42,713 nt of DNA, from positions 264,789-307,501 of the forward strand of contig DCLA01000005.1 in the NCBI GenBank assembly GCA_002320815.1, in the 5' to 3' direction. The notes beneath the pieces are model-generated. The model was not told the origin of the DNA. It saw only the letters and a program-made list of their open reading frames with translations, and did no database searches. Source of the stretch: Myxococcales bacterium UBA1660 (GTDB lineage Bacteria; Myxococcota_A; Polyangia; Polyangiales; Houyiibacteriaceae). Position 1 is the stretch's first letter; each line of letters begins with the position of its first letter. Positions 1 through 7,890 of the stretch are shown piece by piece. The position numbers and the translations under genes were made by a program.

Positions 1-365
1 CTGGGGGCGAGGCGGGCCGCCTGCCGCGCCAGGCTCCAGGCGAGCCCGGGCGCCGCGCGGTAGCCGGGGCGGAGCGCGGGGAGCGGACCGCTCGGCGCGG
101 CGCCGTCCAAGGTGGCCAGCAGCGTTCGCGCCCGGGCCGGCACCCGCCGCACCCGGGCCGGGTCCACCGTGGGGCGAGTCCGCGCGGCCCACGCCCGAAG
201 GCTGGCGACCTTGGTCGCCGGGTCCTTCAGCGCACCCAGCCGGGACTCGAGCGCGTCGGCGAGGACGGGGACCGTGGCCGCTCGGGCCCGGTCGGCCTCG
301 CCGTGGAGCGCGGCAGCCAGCGCCCACCCGTCCAGGAGGGCGTCGGCGAAGGGCGTCTCGGTCAT
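1..365 (-). CDS. Hypothetical protein, N-terminal part (runs off the window)
   Basis: This frame is open on the minus strand from an ATG at 365 to the window edge, about 121 residues, with third positions almost all G or C as in neighbouring genes. The product starts MTETPFADALLDGW and is alanine- and arginine-rich, helical and without a signal peptide or membrane segment, so it is probably cytoplasmic. A GGAG sits about 9 nt upstream of the ATG. The gene is divergent from the exported protein at 447. I do not recognise the family and the C-terminus is missing. Confidence 0.6.
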   Translation of the reverse strand, partial: MTETPFADALLDGWALAAALHGEADRARAATVPVLADALESRLGALKDPATKVASLRAWAARTRPTVDPARVRRVPARARTLLATLDGAAPSGPLPALRPGYRAAPGLAWSLARQAARLAP

Positions 366-434
366 CGGCCCGGCTCCGGCATGGTCCCGTTGTAGCAGAT
401 GCCACCGCGCCCGGGCGATCCGCGGTGCTTCGGC

Positions 435-440
435 TATAGT
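435..440 (+). promoter_or_regulatory. -10 element of a probable leaderless promoter
   Basis: TATAGT ends 6 nt before the GTG at 447, so transcription would begin at the start codon itself. No convincing -35 is seen. The spacing matches several other genes in the window. Confidence 0.5.
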
Positions 441-446
441 GCGCGG

Positions 447-1346
447 GTGCTCCGTTCGTGGATCCTCGCCCTCGTCGCCGTGTCCGGTCTCGCCGGTTCG
501 CTCGCCCGCGCGCAGGAGCTCGAGTGCCCGCGGCCCGAGGTGGGGCCCCTGGAGACGACGCCTTCGTCCGGGGCCGAGGGCGTGAAGGTCGACTCGTTCA
601 TCAAGGTGCGCTTCAGCGCCGACTACTTCGTCGGCGTCGACTTCGGCGAGACCCTGGTGGGGCTCTACGAGAACCTGGCGGATACCCGGGGCTTCGTGGA
701 GCTCGGCGACCCGGTCGCCGGCACCGGACAGGTGGTGGGCGACGACGTCTTCTTCCTCCCCGCCGAGACGCTCCGACCCAACCAGCGCTACGCCATCGTG
801 GCCGAGGATCTCGACGCGCTCACCTCGCTGCAGGCGGACTTCGAGACCGGGGCCAGCTTCGACAGCGGGCCTCCTCGGCTGGGCTCCGTGTCGGCGCCGT
901 CGACGGAGAAGGTCGGCGCCACCTGCGAGTCCGAGGGCGGCTACCGGGTGGACCTCTTGCTCGCGGGGGTGACCGAGGACGGCCCGACGTCCAGCGTGGA
1001 GCTGCTCGTCTACCTGGCGCGCCAGGAGGACCTCGAGGCGCCGGAGCTGGTGCTCCGGGAGCGCGCGAGCAGCAACGACGAGATCCCTTTGGGGTTCGTG
1101 CTGTCCGAGGAGCGTACTCATGACCCGGCGTGCGTGGTCATCCACGCCGTCGACGGCGTCGGCAACGTCGACGACGACATGGAGCCGGTGTGCTTCGAGC
1201 CCATCCAGGGGGCCTTCTTCAACGGGCTCTGCTCGGCGAGCGGAGCCGTGGGGAAGGATCGCCCTTCCGGCGCGCTGGGCCTCGGGATCCTGGGCGCGCT
1301 GGTCGTCCTCGTGCGCCGCAGGCGACGGGCCCGCTCGACGTGCTAG
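447..1346 (+). CDS. Exported Ig-like (Big_5-type) protein with MYXO-CTERM-like tail
   Basis: The product is about 299 residues. It begins VLRSWILALVAVSGLAGSLA, a classic Sec signal peptide cleaved near ARAQ. Residues about 35-130 resemble a bacterial Ig-like domain of the SbsA/Big_5 type, with the phrases VDSFIKVRFSADYF and LRPNQRYAIVAEDL. The C-terminus has a Cys-Ser-Ala-Ser-Gly segment, a short hydrophobic helix (LGLGILGALVVLV) and an arginine cluster, the layout of the MYXO-CTERM sorting signal, so the protein is probably surface anchored. The GTG at 447 is preferred over an ATG at 399 because it starts the signal peptide exactly and lies 6 nt after a TATAGT. The role is unknown. Its stop TAG overlaps the promoter of the next gene. 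Confidence 0.75.
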   Translation: MLRSWILALVAVSGLAGSLARAQELECPRPEVGPLETTPSSGAEGVKVDSFIKVRFSADYFVGVDFGETLVGLYENLADTRGFVELGDPVAGTGQVVGDDVFFLPAETLRPNQRYAIVAEDLDALTSLQADFETGASFDSGPPRLGSVSAPSTEKVGATCESEGGYRVDLLLAGVTEDGPTSSVELLVYLARQEDLEAPELVLRERASSNDEIPLGFVLSEERTHDPACVVIHAVDGVGNVDDDMEPVCFEPIQGAFFNGLCSASGAVGKDRPSGALGLGILGALVVLVRRRRRARSTC

Positions 1347-1349
1347 CGT
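1344..1349 (+). promoter_or_regulatory. -10 element overlapping the upstream stop codon
   Basis: TAGCGT lies 6 nt before the GTG at 1356. Its first three bases are the TAG stop of the preceding gene. It is a probable leaderless promoter for the glycosidase and kinase operon. Confidence 0.45.
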
Positions 1350-1355
1350 CGCCGC

Positions 1356-3266
1356 GTGGATCTCTATAGCGCCGCCCGGCGGCTGCAGCGCCCGTTCCGT
1401 TTTCACGAGGAAGACCTCGACCGCGAAGCCCTGCCCATCGGCGCCCGCGGCGTCATCGGGGATGGTCACACGGCCGCCCTGGTGAGCGCGGACGGGGCCA
1501 TCGACTGGCTCTGTATGCCGCGCTTCGACAGCCCGAGCGTGTTCGCGCGCATCCTCGATCAGGAGAAGGGCGGCTTCCACGCCATCCGGCCCCGGGCCAG
1601 CTTCGAGAGCCTCCAGCGCTACGATCCCTCGACCAACGTCCTCGAGACCCTCTTCGAGGTGCCGGGGAAGGGCATCGTCCGGATCACTGATTACATGCCC
1701 TGGACCGGTGATCCACGGCTCTGCCTCCACGAGGTCCACCGCCGCATCCAGTGCGTCCAGGGCGAGGTCGAGCTGGAAGCCATCTTCGATCCGCGCTTCG
1801 ACTATGGGCGCGGCGAGACCCGCTTCCACGCGGGCGACCACGGCATCATGGCCGAGGGCGACCAGGGGGAGCGGCTCGCCGTAGTGCTCTCGCAGAACGC
1901 CCATTCGCACACCGAGTGGAAGCCCCGGGACGCCGGCGGGATGGAAGCCCACTTCCGCATCCGGGGCGGCGAGTCCCGCTGGCTGGTGATGACCTGGGAC
2001 GCGCCGCGGCCCGAGCCCATCGCCGCCTACCGGCCCATGGAGCACCTCCGCAAGACGCGGACCCGGTGGCGCGAGTGGGCCCACGCGCTCCAGTACGAGG
2101 GCCCCTATCGGCACCACGTCATCCGCTCGGCCTTGCTCCTGAAGCTGCTGCTCTACGCTCCCTCGGGCGCGATGGTGGCGGCGCCCACGACCAGCCTGCC
2201 CGAGTGGATCGGGGGCGTGCGCAACTGGGACTACCGCTACTCGTGGACCCGCGACAGCGCCATGGCCATCCGCTCGGCCAACCTGGTGGGCGCGGTCACC
2301 GAGGCCCGGGACTTCTTCCACTTCGTCCGCGACACCCTCTGCACCGGCGAGCCCCTCGAGATCATGTACACGCTCGACGGGGACAAGGTGCCCACCGAGC
2401 GCGAGCTGGGGCACCTCAGCGGATATCGGGGGTCCAGCCCGGTGCGCATCGGCAACGGGGCCAAGGACCAGATCCAGCTCGACACCGCGGGCGCGCTCCT
2501 CGACGCCGCCTGGGTCTACGAGCGGGGCGGCGGCTCGCTGACGCTCCGGGCGTGGCGAACGCTGCGCGGGGTCTGCGAGCACGTCTGCGCCAACTGGCAG
2601 AAGCCGGACAACGGCATCTGGGAGCCCCGGGACGGAGTCCGTCACAACGTGCACTCCAAGCTGATGAGCTGGGTCGCCCTCGAGCGCGGCGCCGAGCTGG
2701 CCCACCTCTTCGGCGACGACGCGCTGGCGAACGAGTGGCGCAAGCAGGCCGTGGCCGTGCACGAGGACGTCTGCGCCCGCGGCTTCGACGCGAAGGCCGG
2801 CACCTTCGTCGCCGCCTACGACCACGACCACGTCGACGCGGCGCTGCTCCTCCTCCCGATCCACGGCTTCCTGCCGCCGGACGACGAGCGGATCACCCGC
2901 ACCATCGCGCGCATCCGGGACGAGCTCGCCCACGGAGCCTTCGTCCACCGCTATCACGTCGACGATGGCGTGGGCGGCGCCGAGGGGGCCTTCGTGCTCT
3001 GCGGCTTCTGGCTCGCGGAGGCGCTGGCCCTCGCCGGTCGCCTCGACGAGGCTCACGAGGCTTTCGTGCAGAACGCGGAGGCGGCCAACCACCTGGGCCT
3101 CCTGGCCGAAGAGGTCGACGTGAGCAGCGGGGAGCCGCTGGGCAATTTCCCCCAAGCGTTCTCGCATCTGGGGCTCATCAACGCCGCGGCGCGCATCGAC
3201 CGCGCGCTGCAGATGGAAGACCAGGGGCGTTCGGCCCTCGGGGCGGAGCACCCGCTGCTGCGCTGA
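1356..3266 (+). CDS. Glycoside hydrolase family 15 protein (trehalase/glucoamylase-like)
   Basis: This 636-residue protein is a full-length GH15 enzyme of the bacterial trehalase/glucoamylase-like group. The N-terminal beta domain carries the hallmark IGDGHTAALVSADGAIDWL near residue 34. The alpha/alpha-barrel follows, with NWDYRYSWTRDSA near 290, GIWEPR (E423, likely general acid) and GEPLGNFPQAFSHLGL near 593 (E593, candidate general base). No signal peptide is visible, so it should act in the cytoplasm on an alpha-glucoside such as trehalose or glycogen fragments. The substrate cannot be fixed from sequence. The GTG start is 6 nt after a TAGCGT. The histidine-kinase gene starts one base after its stop, so the three genes form one operon. 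Confidence 0.88.
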   Translation: MDLYSAARRLQRPFRFHEEDLDREALPIGARGVIGDGHTAALVSADGAIDWLCMPRFDSPSVFARILDQEKGGFHAIRPRASFESLQRYDPSTNVLETLFEVPGKGIVRITDYMPWTGDPRLCLHEVHRRIQCVQGEVELEAIFDPRFDYGRGETRFHAGDHGIMAEGDQGERLAVVLSQNAHSHTEWKPRDAGGMEAHFRIRGGESRWLVMTWDAPRPEPIAAYRPMEHLRKTRTRWREWAHALQYEGPYRHHVIRSALLLKLLLYAPSGAMVAAPTTSLPEWIGGVRNWDYRYSWTRDSAMAIRSANLVGAVTEARDFFHFVRDTLCTGEPLEIMYTLDGDKVPTERELGHLSGYRGSSPVRIGNGAKDQIQLDTAGALLDAAWVYERGGGSLTLRAWRTLRGVCEHVCANWQKPDNGIWEPRDGVRHNVHSKLMSWVALERGAELAHLFGDDALANEWRKQAVAVHEDVCARGFDAKAGTFVAAYDHDHVDAALLLLPIHGFLPPDDERITRTIARIRDELAHGAFVHRYHVDDGVGGAEGAFVLCGFWLAEALALAGRLDEAHEAFVQNAEAANHLGLLAEEVDVSSGEPLGNFPQAFSHLGLINAAARIDRALQMEDQGRSALGAEHPLLR

Positions 3267-3267
3267 G

Positions 3268-4401
3268 ATGACGGAGGAGGCGCCCCCGCCGCCGCGCCGG
3301 CCGGCGTCGCCGGTCCCCGTGGTTCGCGAGCTCACCTTGACGCTCGCGTACCTCGGGGGGCTCGCCACGCTGGCCGCGGTGGGGCTCGCCGCCGCCGTGG
3401 GGACCGATCTGCTCGCGCTGGGCGGCATCCTGGCCAGCGGCGTCGCCTTCACGGTGGCGGGGACCGGGGTGGTCCACACCTGGGTGCGCGGCGTCGACGC
3501 GGAGCTGCGCCGCCTCGGCGTCGGGGTGCGCCGCATGGGCACCGATCCGGCCCGGGCCCGACTGCGGATGCGCCGCCGGGACGAGATCGGCGCGCTGGCG
3601 CGAGCGCTGGACCAGCTCCGGTCGCGCTTCCGGGCGGCCCTCGACCGCGAGCGGCAGGCGCGGCGCGAGGTCGAGGACACCAACGCCACCAAGGACGCCT
3701 TCCTGATGGCGGTGCGGCACGAGCTGCGCACGCCCTTGAACGCGATCCTCGGGTTCGCCGACGTGCTCCTCAGCGAGATCGACGGGGAGCTCACCGAGAG
3801 CCAGCGGGAAGACGCGCGGATCATCTTGAGCTCCGGGCGCCATCTCCAGAGTCTCTTCGACGACGTCATCGAGCTGAGCGCGGCGGTCTCCCACCAGCTC
3901 GATCTCGACGTCGAGACCACCGATCTGGTGCCCATCCTCCACGACGTGGTCAGCGAGCAGCGACCGCAGGCGCGGCGCAAGAACCTCCGCATCCGCCTGC
4001 GCGCGCCGGACCGGGCGCCCTTGGTGGGCGACCCCAAGCGCTTGCGCCAGGTCTTCACCAACCTGGTGGCCAACGCCGTGAAGTTCACCGAGACCGGCCA
4101 CGTGGAGGTCGTGGTGCGGGTCAGCGACACGACCCTGACGGTCGAGGTGCGAGACACCGGCATGGGGATCCCGGAGTCGGCCCAGGAGACCATCTTCGAC
4201 GAGTTCCTCCAGGCGCCCGGGCGCTTCGGCAAGGGCCGCCGACAGGTCGGAGCGGGCCTGGGCCTGGCTATCGTGCGGCGCCTCGTCGAGCTCCACGAGG
4301 GTCGCATCATGCTCTGGAGCGAAGAGGGCCAGGGCTCGATCTTCACCGTGCGGCTCCCCGTTTCCGGCCCCATCGGCGCCGATCTCCGGGAGGACGCGTG
4401 A
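3268..4401 (+). CDS. Membrane histidine kinase (HAMP-HisKA-HATPase)
   Basis: The product is a 377-residue sensor kinase. Two hydrophobic helices fall at about residues 20-72 with almost no external loop. A HAMP-like linker follows (MRRRDEIGALARALDQL), then the HisKA box RHELRTPLNAILGF with phospho-acceptor H151. The ATPase core is intact: N box NLVANAVKFTETG, G1 DTGMGIP, G2 GAGLGLAIV. With no extracytoplasmic sensor it probably reads a membrane or partner signal. It lies one base after the GH15 gene and its stop overlaps the GTG of the next kinase by 4 nt. No response regulator is adjacent. Confidence 0.88.
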   Translation: MTEEAPPPPRRPASPVPVVRELTLTLAYLGGLATLAAVGLAAAVGTDLLALGGILASGVAFTVAGTGVVHTWVRGVDAELRRLGVGVRRMGTDPARARLRMRRRDEIGALARALDQLRSRFRAALDRERQARREVEDTNATKDAFLMAVRHELRTPLNAILGFADVLLSEIDGELTESQREDARIILSSGRHLQSLFDDVIELSAAVSHQLDLDVETTDLVPILHDVVSEQRPQARRKNLRIRLRAPDRAPLVGDPKRLRQVFTNLVANAVKFTETGHVEVVVRVSDTTLTVEVRDTGMGIPESAQETIFDEFLQAPGRFGKGRRQVGAGLGLAIVRRLVELHEGRIMLWSEEGQGSIFTVRLPVSGPIGADLREDA

Positions 4402-5969
4402 GGCCGACCGTCGCGCGGCTTCTGCTGCGGCTCGTCGCGGCCTGGCTCCTCTGGGTCGGCGTCGCCGCGCTGGTGGCCCTCGGGAGCCTGCCCCTGCTGG
4501 GGATCGACGTGCTGCGGGGCCTCCGGGCGCTGGCCCTCGTCCTGGCCGGCAGCGCGCTGGCGAGCGGCGCGGCGCTGGCCTTCGTCTTCCCGGGGCTCCG
4601 GCGAGCCAGCGCGAGCATCGACCACGGGCGGGAGCCGGAGGCCGAGGACTTCATCCGCCTCTTCGCCGCCAGCCGGCTGGTCACCATGGCCACGGCCATC
4701 GGGGTCGCGCTCTCCCTCCTGGGGCTGGCGGTGGTTCCCGGGGCGACGTTCTCGTCGCGACCCTGGGCGCTCTTCGAGATCACCGTCTTCGCCTCCCTGC
4801 AGACCGCCGGCGTGCGGGTGGGCATCGCCTGGCGAGCGATCCTGGGGGCGGTGACGGACCGCATCTCGCCCGCCGCGGTGCCGGTGTCCACCAGCCGCTT
4901 CCTCGCCTCGACCTTCGGCGCGCGCGCGGCGTCGGTGGCCTTCGCGGTCGTCGCCGTGACCGGCGCGGTGGCCGCGGCGCGGGTGCCGGCGCTGCCCCCG
5001 TTGGCGCCCTTCCTGGTGGCGCTGGCCGCGGCCGCCATCGCGTACGTCCGGGGTCTCCGGCTCGGTCGGCTGGTGGTGGACGACCTGGAGGACCTCCGCG
5101 CCTACGCCGCGCTGGCCGCGGCGGGCTCCGCCTGGAGCGAGGCCTCGGTGGTCCCCGCGGCGCCCACCGCGATGCGCACGACGGCGGCCCAGCCGGTGGC
5201 CGAGGCGGTGGCCGAGCTGGCCCCGCGCTACGCGGCCATGGCGCAGGCCGAGGAGCGGGCCCGGCACAGCGTGAGCCAGGCCCGGGCGCTGAAGACCCGC
5301 TTCGTCGCGCTCATGAGCCATGATCTCCGGAGCCCGCTGAACTCCATCACCGGCTTCGCCGAGGTGCTCGGCGAGGAGCTCGATGGACCGCTCACCGAGG
5401 GCCAACGTGAGAGCGTGGAGGCCATCCGGGAGTCGGGGCAGGAGCTCGCGCGACTGGTCACCGACATCCTCGACTCGGCGCGGCTCGAGGCGGGGCGGCT
5501 GACCCTGGAGAAGTCGTGGCTGGCCACCGCCACCTTGATGGGCAACGCCATCGGGCAGGCGCGGCAGCGGCTGGGGCGCGCGGAGATCGCCCTCGAGCCG
5601 CGCATCGACGCCGGGCTCCCGCCGCTCTGGATCGACGCCGAGCGGGTGGCCCAGGCGCTCGGGAGCTTGCTCATCCACGTGGGCCGGATGGCCCGCTCGG
5701 GCACGGTGTACCTCGACGCCCGGCAGGCGCAGGACCACGTGCGCATGGACATCCACGCGGGCGACCTCCGGGCCGACGACTCGCGCCTCATCTTCGACGC
5801 CTTCCGGGCGGTGAAGGCGCCGTCGGGCCAGCGCATCGCTGGCCTCGGTCTCGGCCTGGCGCTCGCCCGCGGCTTGGTGGAGTCCAACGGCGGCACCCTG
5901 ACCTACGAGGTCCGCAACGGCGGCGGGCGCTTCGTGATGCTCCTGCCGACGGCGGCCCCGGAGAGCTGA
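4398..5969 (+). CDS. Histidine kinase-like protein with degenerate ATP-binding site
   Basis: This 523-residue protein starts at a GTG that overlaps the previous stop (GTGA). The N-terminal half, to about residue 225, holds several hydrophobic helices. The HisKA box SHDLRSPLNSITGF carries H308 and is a clear paralogue of the box in the gene before it (both continue GFA-V, E-DG-LTE-QRE). The ATPase domain has lost key residues. The N-box asparagines are replaced (ALGSLLIHVGRMA), and the G1 DxGxG has become AGDLRADD, while the G2-like GLGLGLALARGLVE is kept. It may be phosphorylated in trans by its neighbour as a heterodimer, or act as a phosphatase or scaffold. This is inference. Confidence 0.85.
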   Translation: MRPTVARLLLRLVAAWLLWVGVAALVALGSLPLLGIDVLRGLRALALVLAGSALASGAALAFVFPGLRRASASIDHGREPEAEDFIRLFAASRLVTMATAIGVALSLLGLAVVPGATFSSRPWALFEITVFASLQTAGVRVGIAWRAILGAVTDRISPAAVPVSTSRFLASTFGARAASVAFAVVAVTGAVAAARVPALPPLAPFLVALAAAAIAYVRGLRLGRLVVDDLEDLRAYAALAAAGSAWSEASVVPAAPTAMRTTAAQPVAEAVAELAPRYAAMAQAEERARHSVSQARALKTRFVALMSHDLRSPLNSITGFAEVLGEELDGPLTEGQRESVEAIRESGQELARLVTDILDSARLEAGRLTLEKSWLATATLMGNAIGQARQRLGRAEIALEPRIDAGLPPLWIDAERVAQALGSLLIHVGRMARSGTVYLDARQAQDHVRMDIHAGDLRADDSRLIFDAFRAVKAPSGQRIAGLGLGLALARGLVESNGGTLTYEVRNGGGRFVMLLPTAAPES

Positions 5970-5986
5970 CCCGGCCCCATACGAGA

Positions 5987-6018
5987 ACGCCCGGCGCCGC
6001 GCGAGGCGGGCCGGGCGT
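5987..6018. terminator. Hairpin between convergent genes
   Basis: ACGCCCGGC (5987-5995) pairs perfectly with GCCGGGCGT (6010-6018) around a 14-nt loop, midway between the stops of the kinase and the lipoprotein gene. No T-run follows on either strand, so intrinsic termination is only likely, not certain. Confidence 0.4.
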
Positions 6019-6039
6019 CGCTCGTCGGCGAGGCGAGGT

Positions 6040-7641
6040 TCAGTCGGTCTCGCAGAGCCCGGTGGTGTCGTTGCAGACGAAGCCGGTGCCGCAGTCGCCG
6101 GGGGTGCAGGCGGGCTGGCAGGCGCCTTCGGTCGCGCTGCCTTCGAGGGCCTCGCAGGCGTAGCCGGGGCGGCAGCTCGTGGTGGCCACGGTGCAGGCGA
6201 CCAGGCAGTAGCCGAAGTCGTCGGCGTCGCCGTCGTCCACGCAGACCCCGGCGGCGGGGCAGGCCGCGCCGGTGACGTCGCCGGTCAGGGCGCAGCCGTC
6301 GGCGGTGCAGGTGCCCGCGGGCCAACCGGCGCCGGCCTCGGAGAGGCAGCGGCCACCGGTGCAGTCGTCGGAGGTGGTCTCGCAGGGCTCGCCGAGCAGG
6401 GCGTCGGAGTAGGGCTCGGTGCACAGGCCGGTCCCCACGTTGCACGCGAACTCGTCGTTGGCGCAGTCGTCGGCGCTCTCACAGGCGGGGAAGCAGCCCA
6501 TGCCGCGGGTGGCGTCGGCGGCGTCGACTGCGCGGCAGGCGTAGCCGTCGCGGCAGTCGTCGTCGGTCCCGCAGGAGGCGAAGCAGAGCGTGGACCCACC
6601 GCGCTCCGCGCAGACGCCGTCGTCGGGGCAGCCGTCTTCGGCGTCCGGGCCCACGGTGCAACCGAGGTAGCTGCAGAGCGCGCCGGGGAAGCCGTAGTCG
6701 AACTCGCGCAGGCAGGTGCCACCGGTGCAGCCGCCGCTGCTGAAGTTGCAGGAGTCGCCGAGCTGGCCGCTGACGAAGGGCTCGTCGCAGGTCCCGAGGC
6801 CGGCGTTGCAGACGTTGCCGCTGACCGAGCAGATGGAGTCCGACTGACACGCGGGCTGGCAGACCATCCGGTCCGGGTGGCTGCTCGCGGGCTCGCAGGC
6901 GTAGCCGGTGCGGCAGTCGTCGTCGGTCTCGCAGCCCTTGGCGCAGAGGCCGACGCTGCCCCCGCCGCCCGTGCTCAGCTCGAAGGCGCAGTGGTCGCCC
7001 TCGTCGCAGCCGGTGTCGGCCTCCGGGTCGCAGCCGAGGACACCGCAGTAGCCCGCGGGCCACCCCTGGAAGCGCTCGTCGACGCAGTAGCCGCTCTCGG
7101 GGCACTGCTCGGTGTCGGAGCAGGGATCGCCCACCTGGGAGTCGGTGTCGTAGCAGCCGCCCACGCCCCAGTCGCCGGCGAAGGGATCACAGGCGCTCCC
7201 CTCGCCACACTCGGCGTCGGTCTGGCAGCCGGGGAGACAGACGTCGGCGCCGAAGTAGCTCACGCCGCAGCCGTACCCGTCGCGGCACGAGGCGGTGTCC
7301 GCCGGATCGCAGGTGCCGAGGCAGACGCCGCCGCCCCGGGTCATCGCGCAGTAGCCGCTCTCGCCGCAGTCCTCGTCGCTGGTGCAGTCCGCCGAACAGT
7401 AGCCGTCGGCCAGGGGGCCGCCGAAGAGGTTGCTCAGGCAGTAGCCGCCTTCGGCGCAGTCCTCGTCCGAAGCGCAGGCCGTGCCCGGTCCGGGGGGCAC
7501 CGGGCCGAGGTCGGGCGGGCCCAGATCGGGCTGGGGCCGGGCGTCGAAGGTGATGGCCATGTCGGCCGGCGCCGTCGTCGACTCGCTGCAGCCGAGGACG
7601 GCCAGGAGGACGAGGCTCAGGGGAAGGCGGAAGGTGCTCAT
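6040..7641 (-). CDS. Cysteine-rich repeat lipoprotein
   Basis: The product is 533 residues long and begins with a lipoprotein signal, SLVLLAVLGC, with lipidated C18. The mature part is a long series of short cysteine modules of the kind TDDDCRDGYAC or CNVGTGLC, each about 20-40 residues, rich in Asp and Gly and repeated in blocks. This is typical of myxobacterial surface proteins with disulfide-bonded, Dickkopf/EB-like modules. It is expected on the outer face of the envelope, and its ligand or role is unknown. The ATG at 7641 is chosen because it starts the signal exactly and is preceded by AGAGGA 8-13 nt upstream. It is divergent from the sulfatase-like gene. Confidence 0.8.
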   Translation of the reverse strand: MSTFRLPLSLVLLAVLGCSESTTAPADMAITFDARPQPDLGPPDLGPVPPGPGTACASDEDCAEGGYCLSNLFGGPLADGYCSADCTSDEDCGESGYCAMTRGGGVCLGTCDPADTASCRDGYGCGVSYFGADVCLPGCQTDAECGEGSACDPFAGDWGVGGCYDTDSQVGDPCSDTEQCPESGYCVDERFQGWPAGYCGVLGCDPEADTGCDEGDHCAFELSTGGGGSVGLCAKGCETDDDCRTGYACEPASSHPDRMVCQPACQSDSICSVSGNVCNAGLGTCDEPFVSGQLGDSCNFSSGGCTGGTCLREFDYGFPGALCSYLGCTVGPDAEDGCPDDGVCAERGGSTLCFASCGTDDDCRDGYACRAVDAADATRGMGCFPACESADDCANDEFACNVGTGLCTEPYSDALLGEPCETTSDDCTGGRCLSEAGAGWPAGTCTADGCALTGDVTGAACPAAGVCVDDGDADDFGYCLVACTVATTSCRPGYACEALEGSATEGACQPACTPGDCGTGFVCNDTTGLCETD

Positions 7642-7890
7642 GCGAAGGATTCCTCTCGAGGGGGGCATCGCCGACGGCCGGTCGACGCACCACGGGCTAC
7701 TGGACGCCGCCCCCGTCACCCCTCCCCAGTGGTTCCACGGACGGACCGCCGGACCTTAGACGGCCGCCCGGGGCCACGCAACGCCAGTTTCTTGGGGCCA
7801 TTCGGGCCCCCGTGATAGCGCCGAGATGCGGGCCTTTCGGTTCGTGCACGAGAACAGGAAACCCCCGAGGCGGGGGGTGGAGGCGACCGG
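7642..7890. other. Divergent intergenic region
   Basis: These 249 bases separate two lipoprotein genes. They hold a GGGGCC-attcg-GGCCCC hairpin near 7795-7811 and a second small hairpin before the ribosome site of the plus-strand gene. No clear -35/-10 pair was seen. Confidence 0.4.
7861..7878 (+). promoter_or_regulatory. Small hairpin next to a Shine-Dalgarno site
   Basis: ACCCCC (7861-7866) can pair with GGGGGT (7873-7878), ending one base before the GGAGG Shine-Dalgarno sequence at 7879-7883. It might tune translation of the gene at 7891. Confidence 0.25.

Noticed and set aside
3178..4296. Long minus-strand frame opposite the first histidine kinase
   Set aside because: A shadow frame caused by GC bias; the plus strand carries intact kinase motifs.
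6000..7700. CRISPR-like or tandem DNA array in the Cys-rich gene
   Set aside because: The repeats are at protein level, with irregular DNA units and no spacers.
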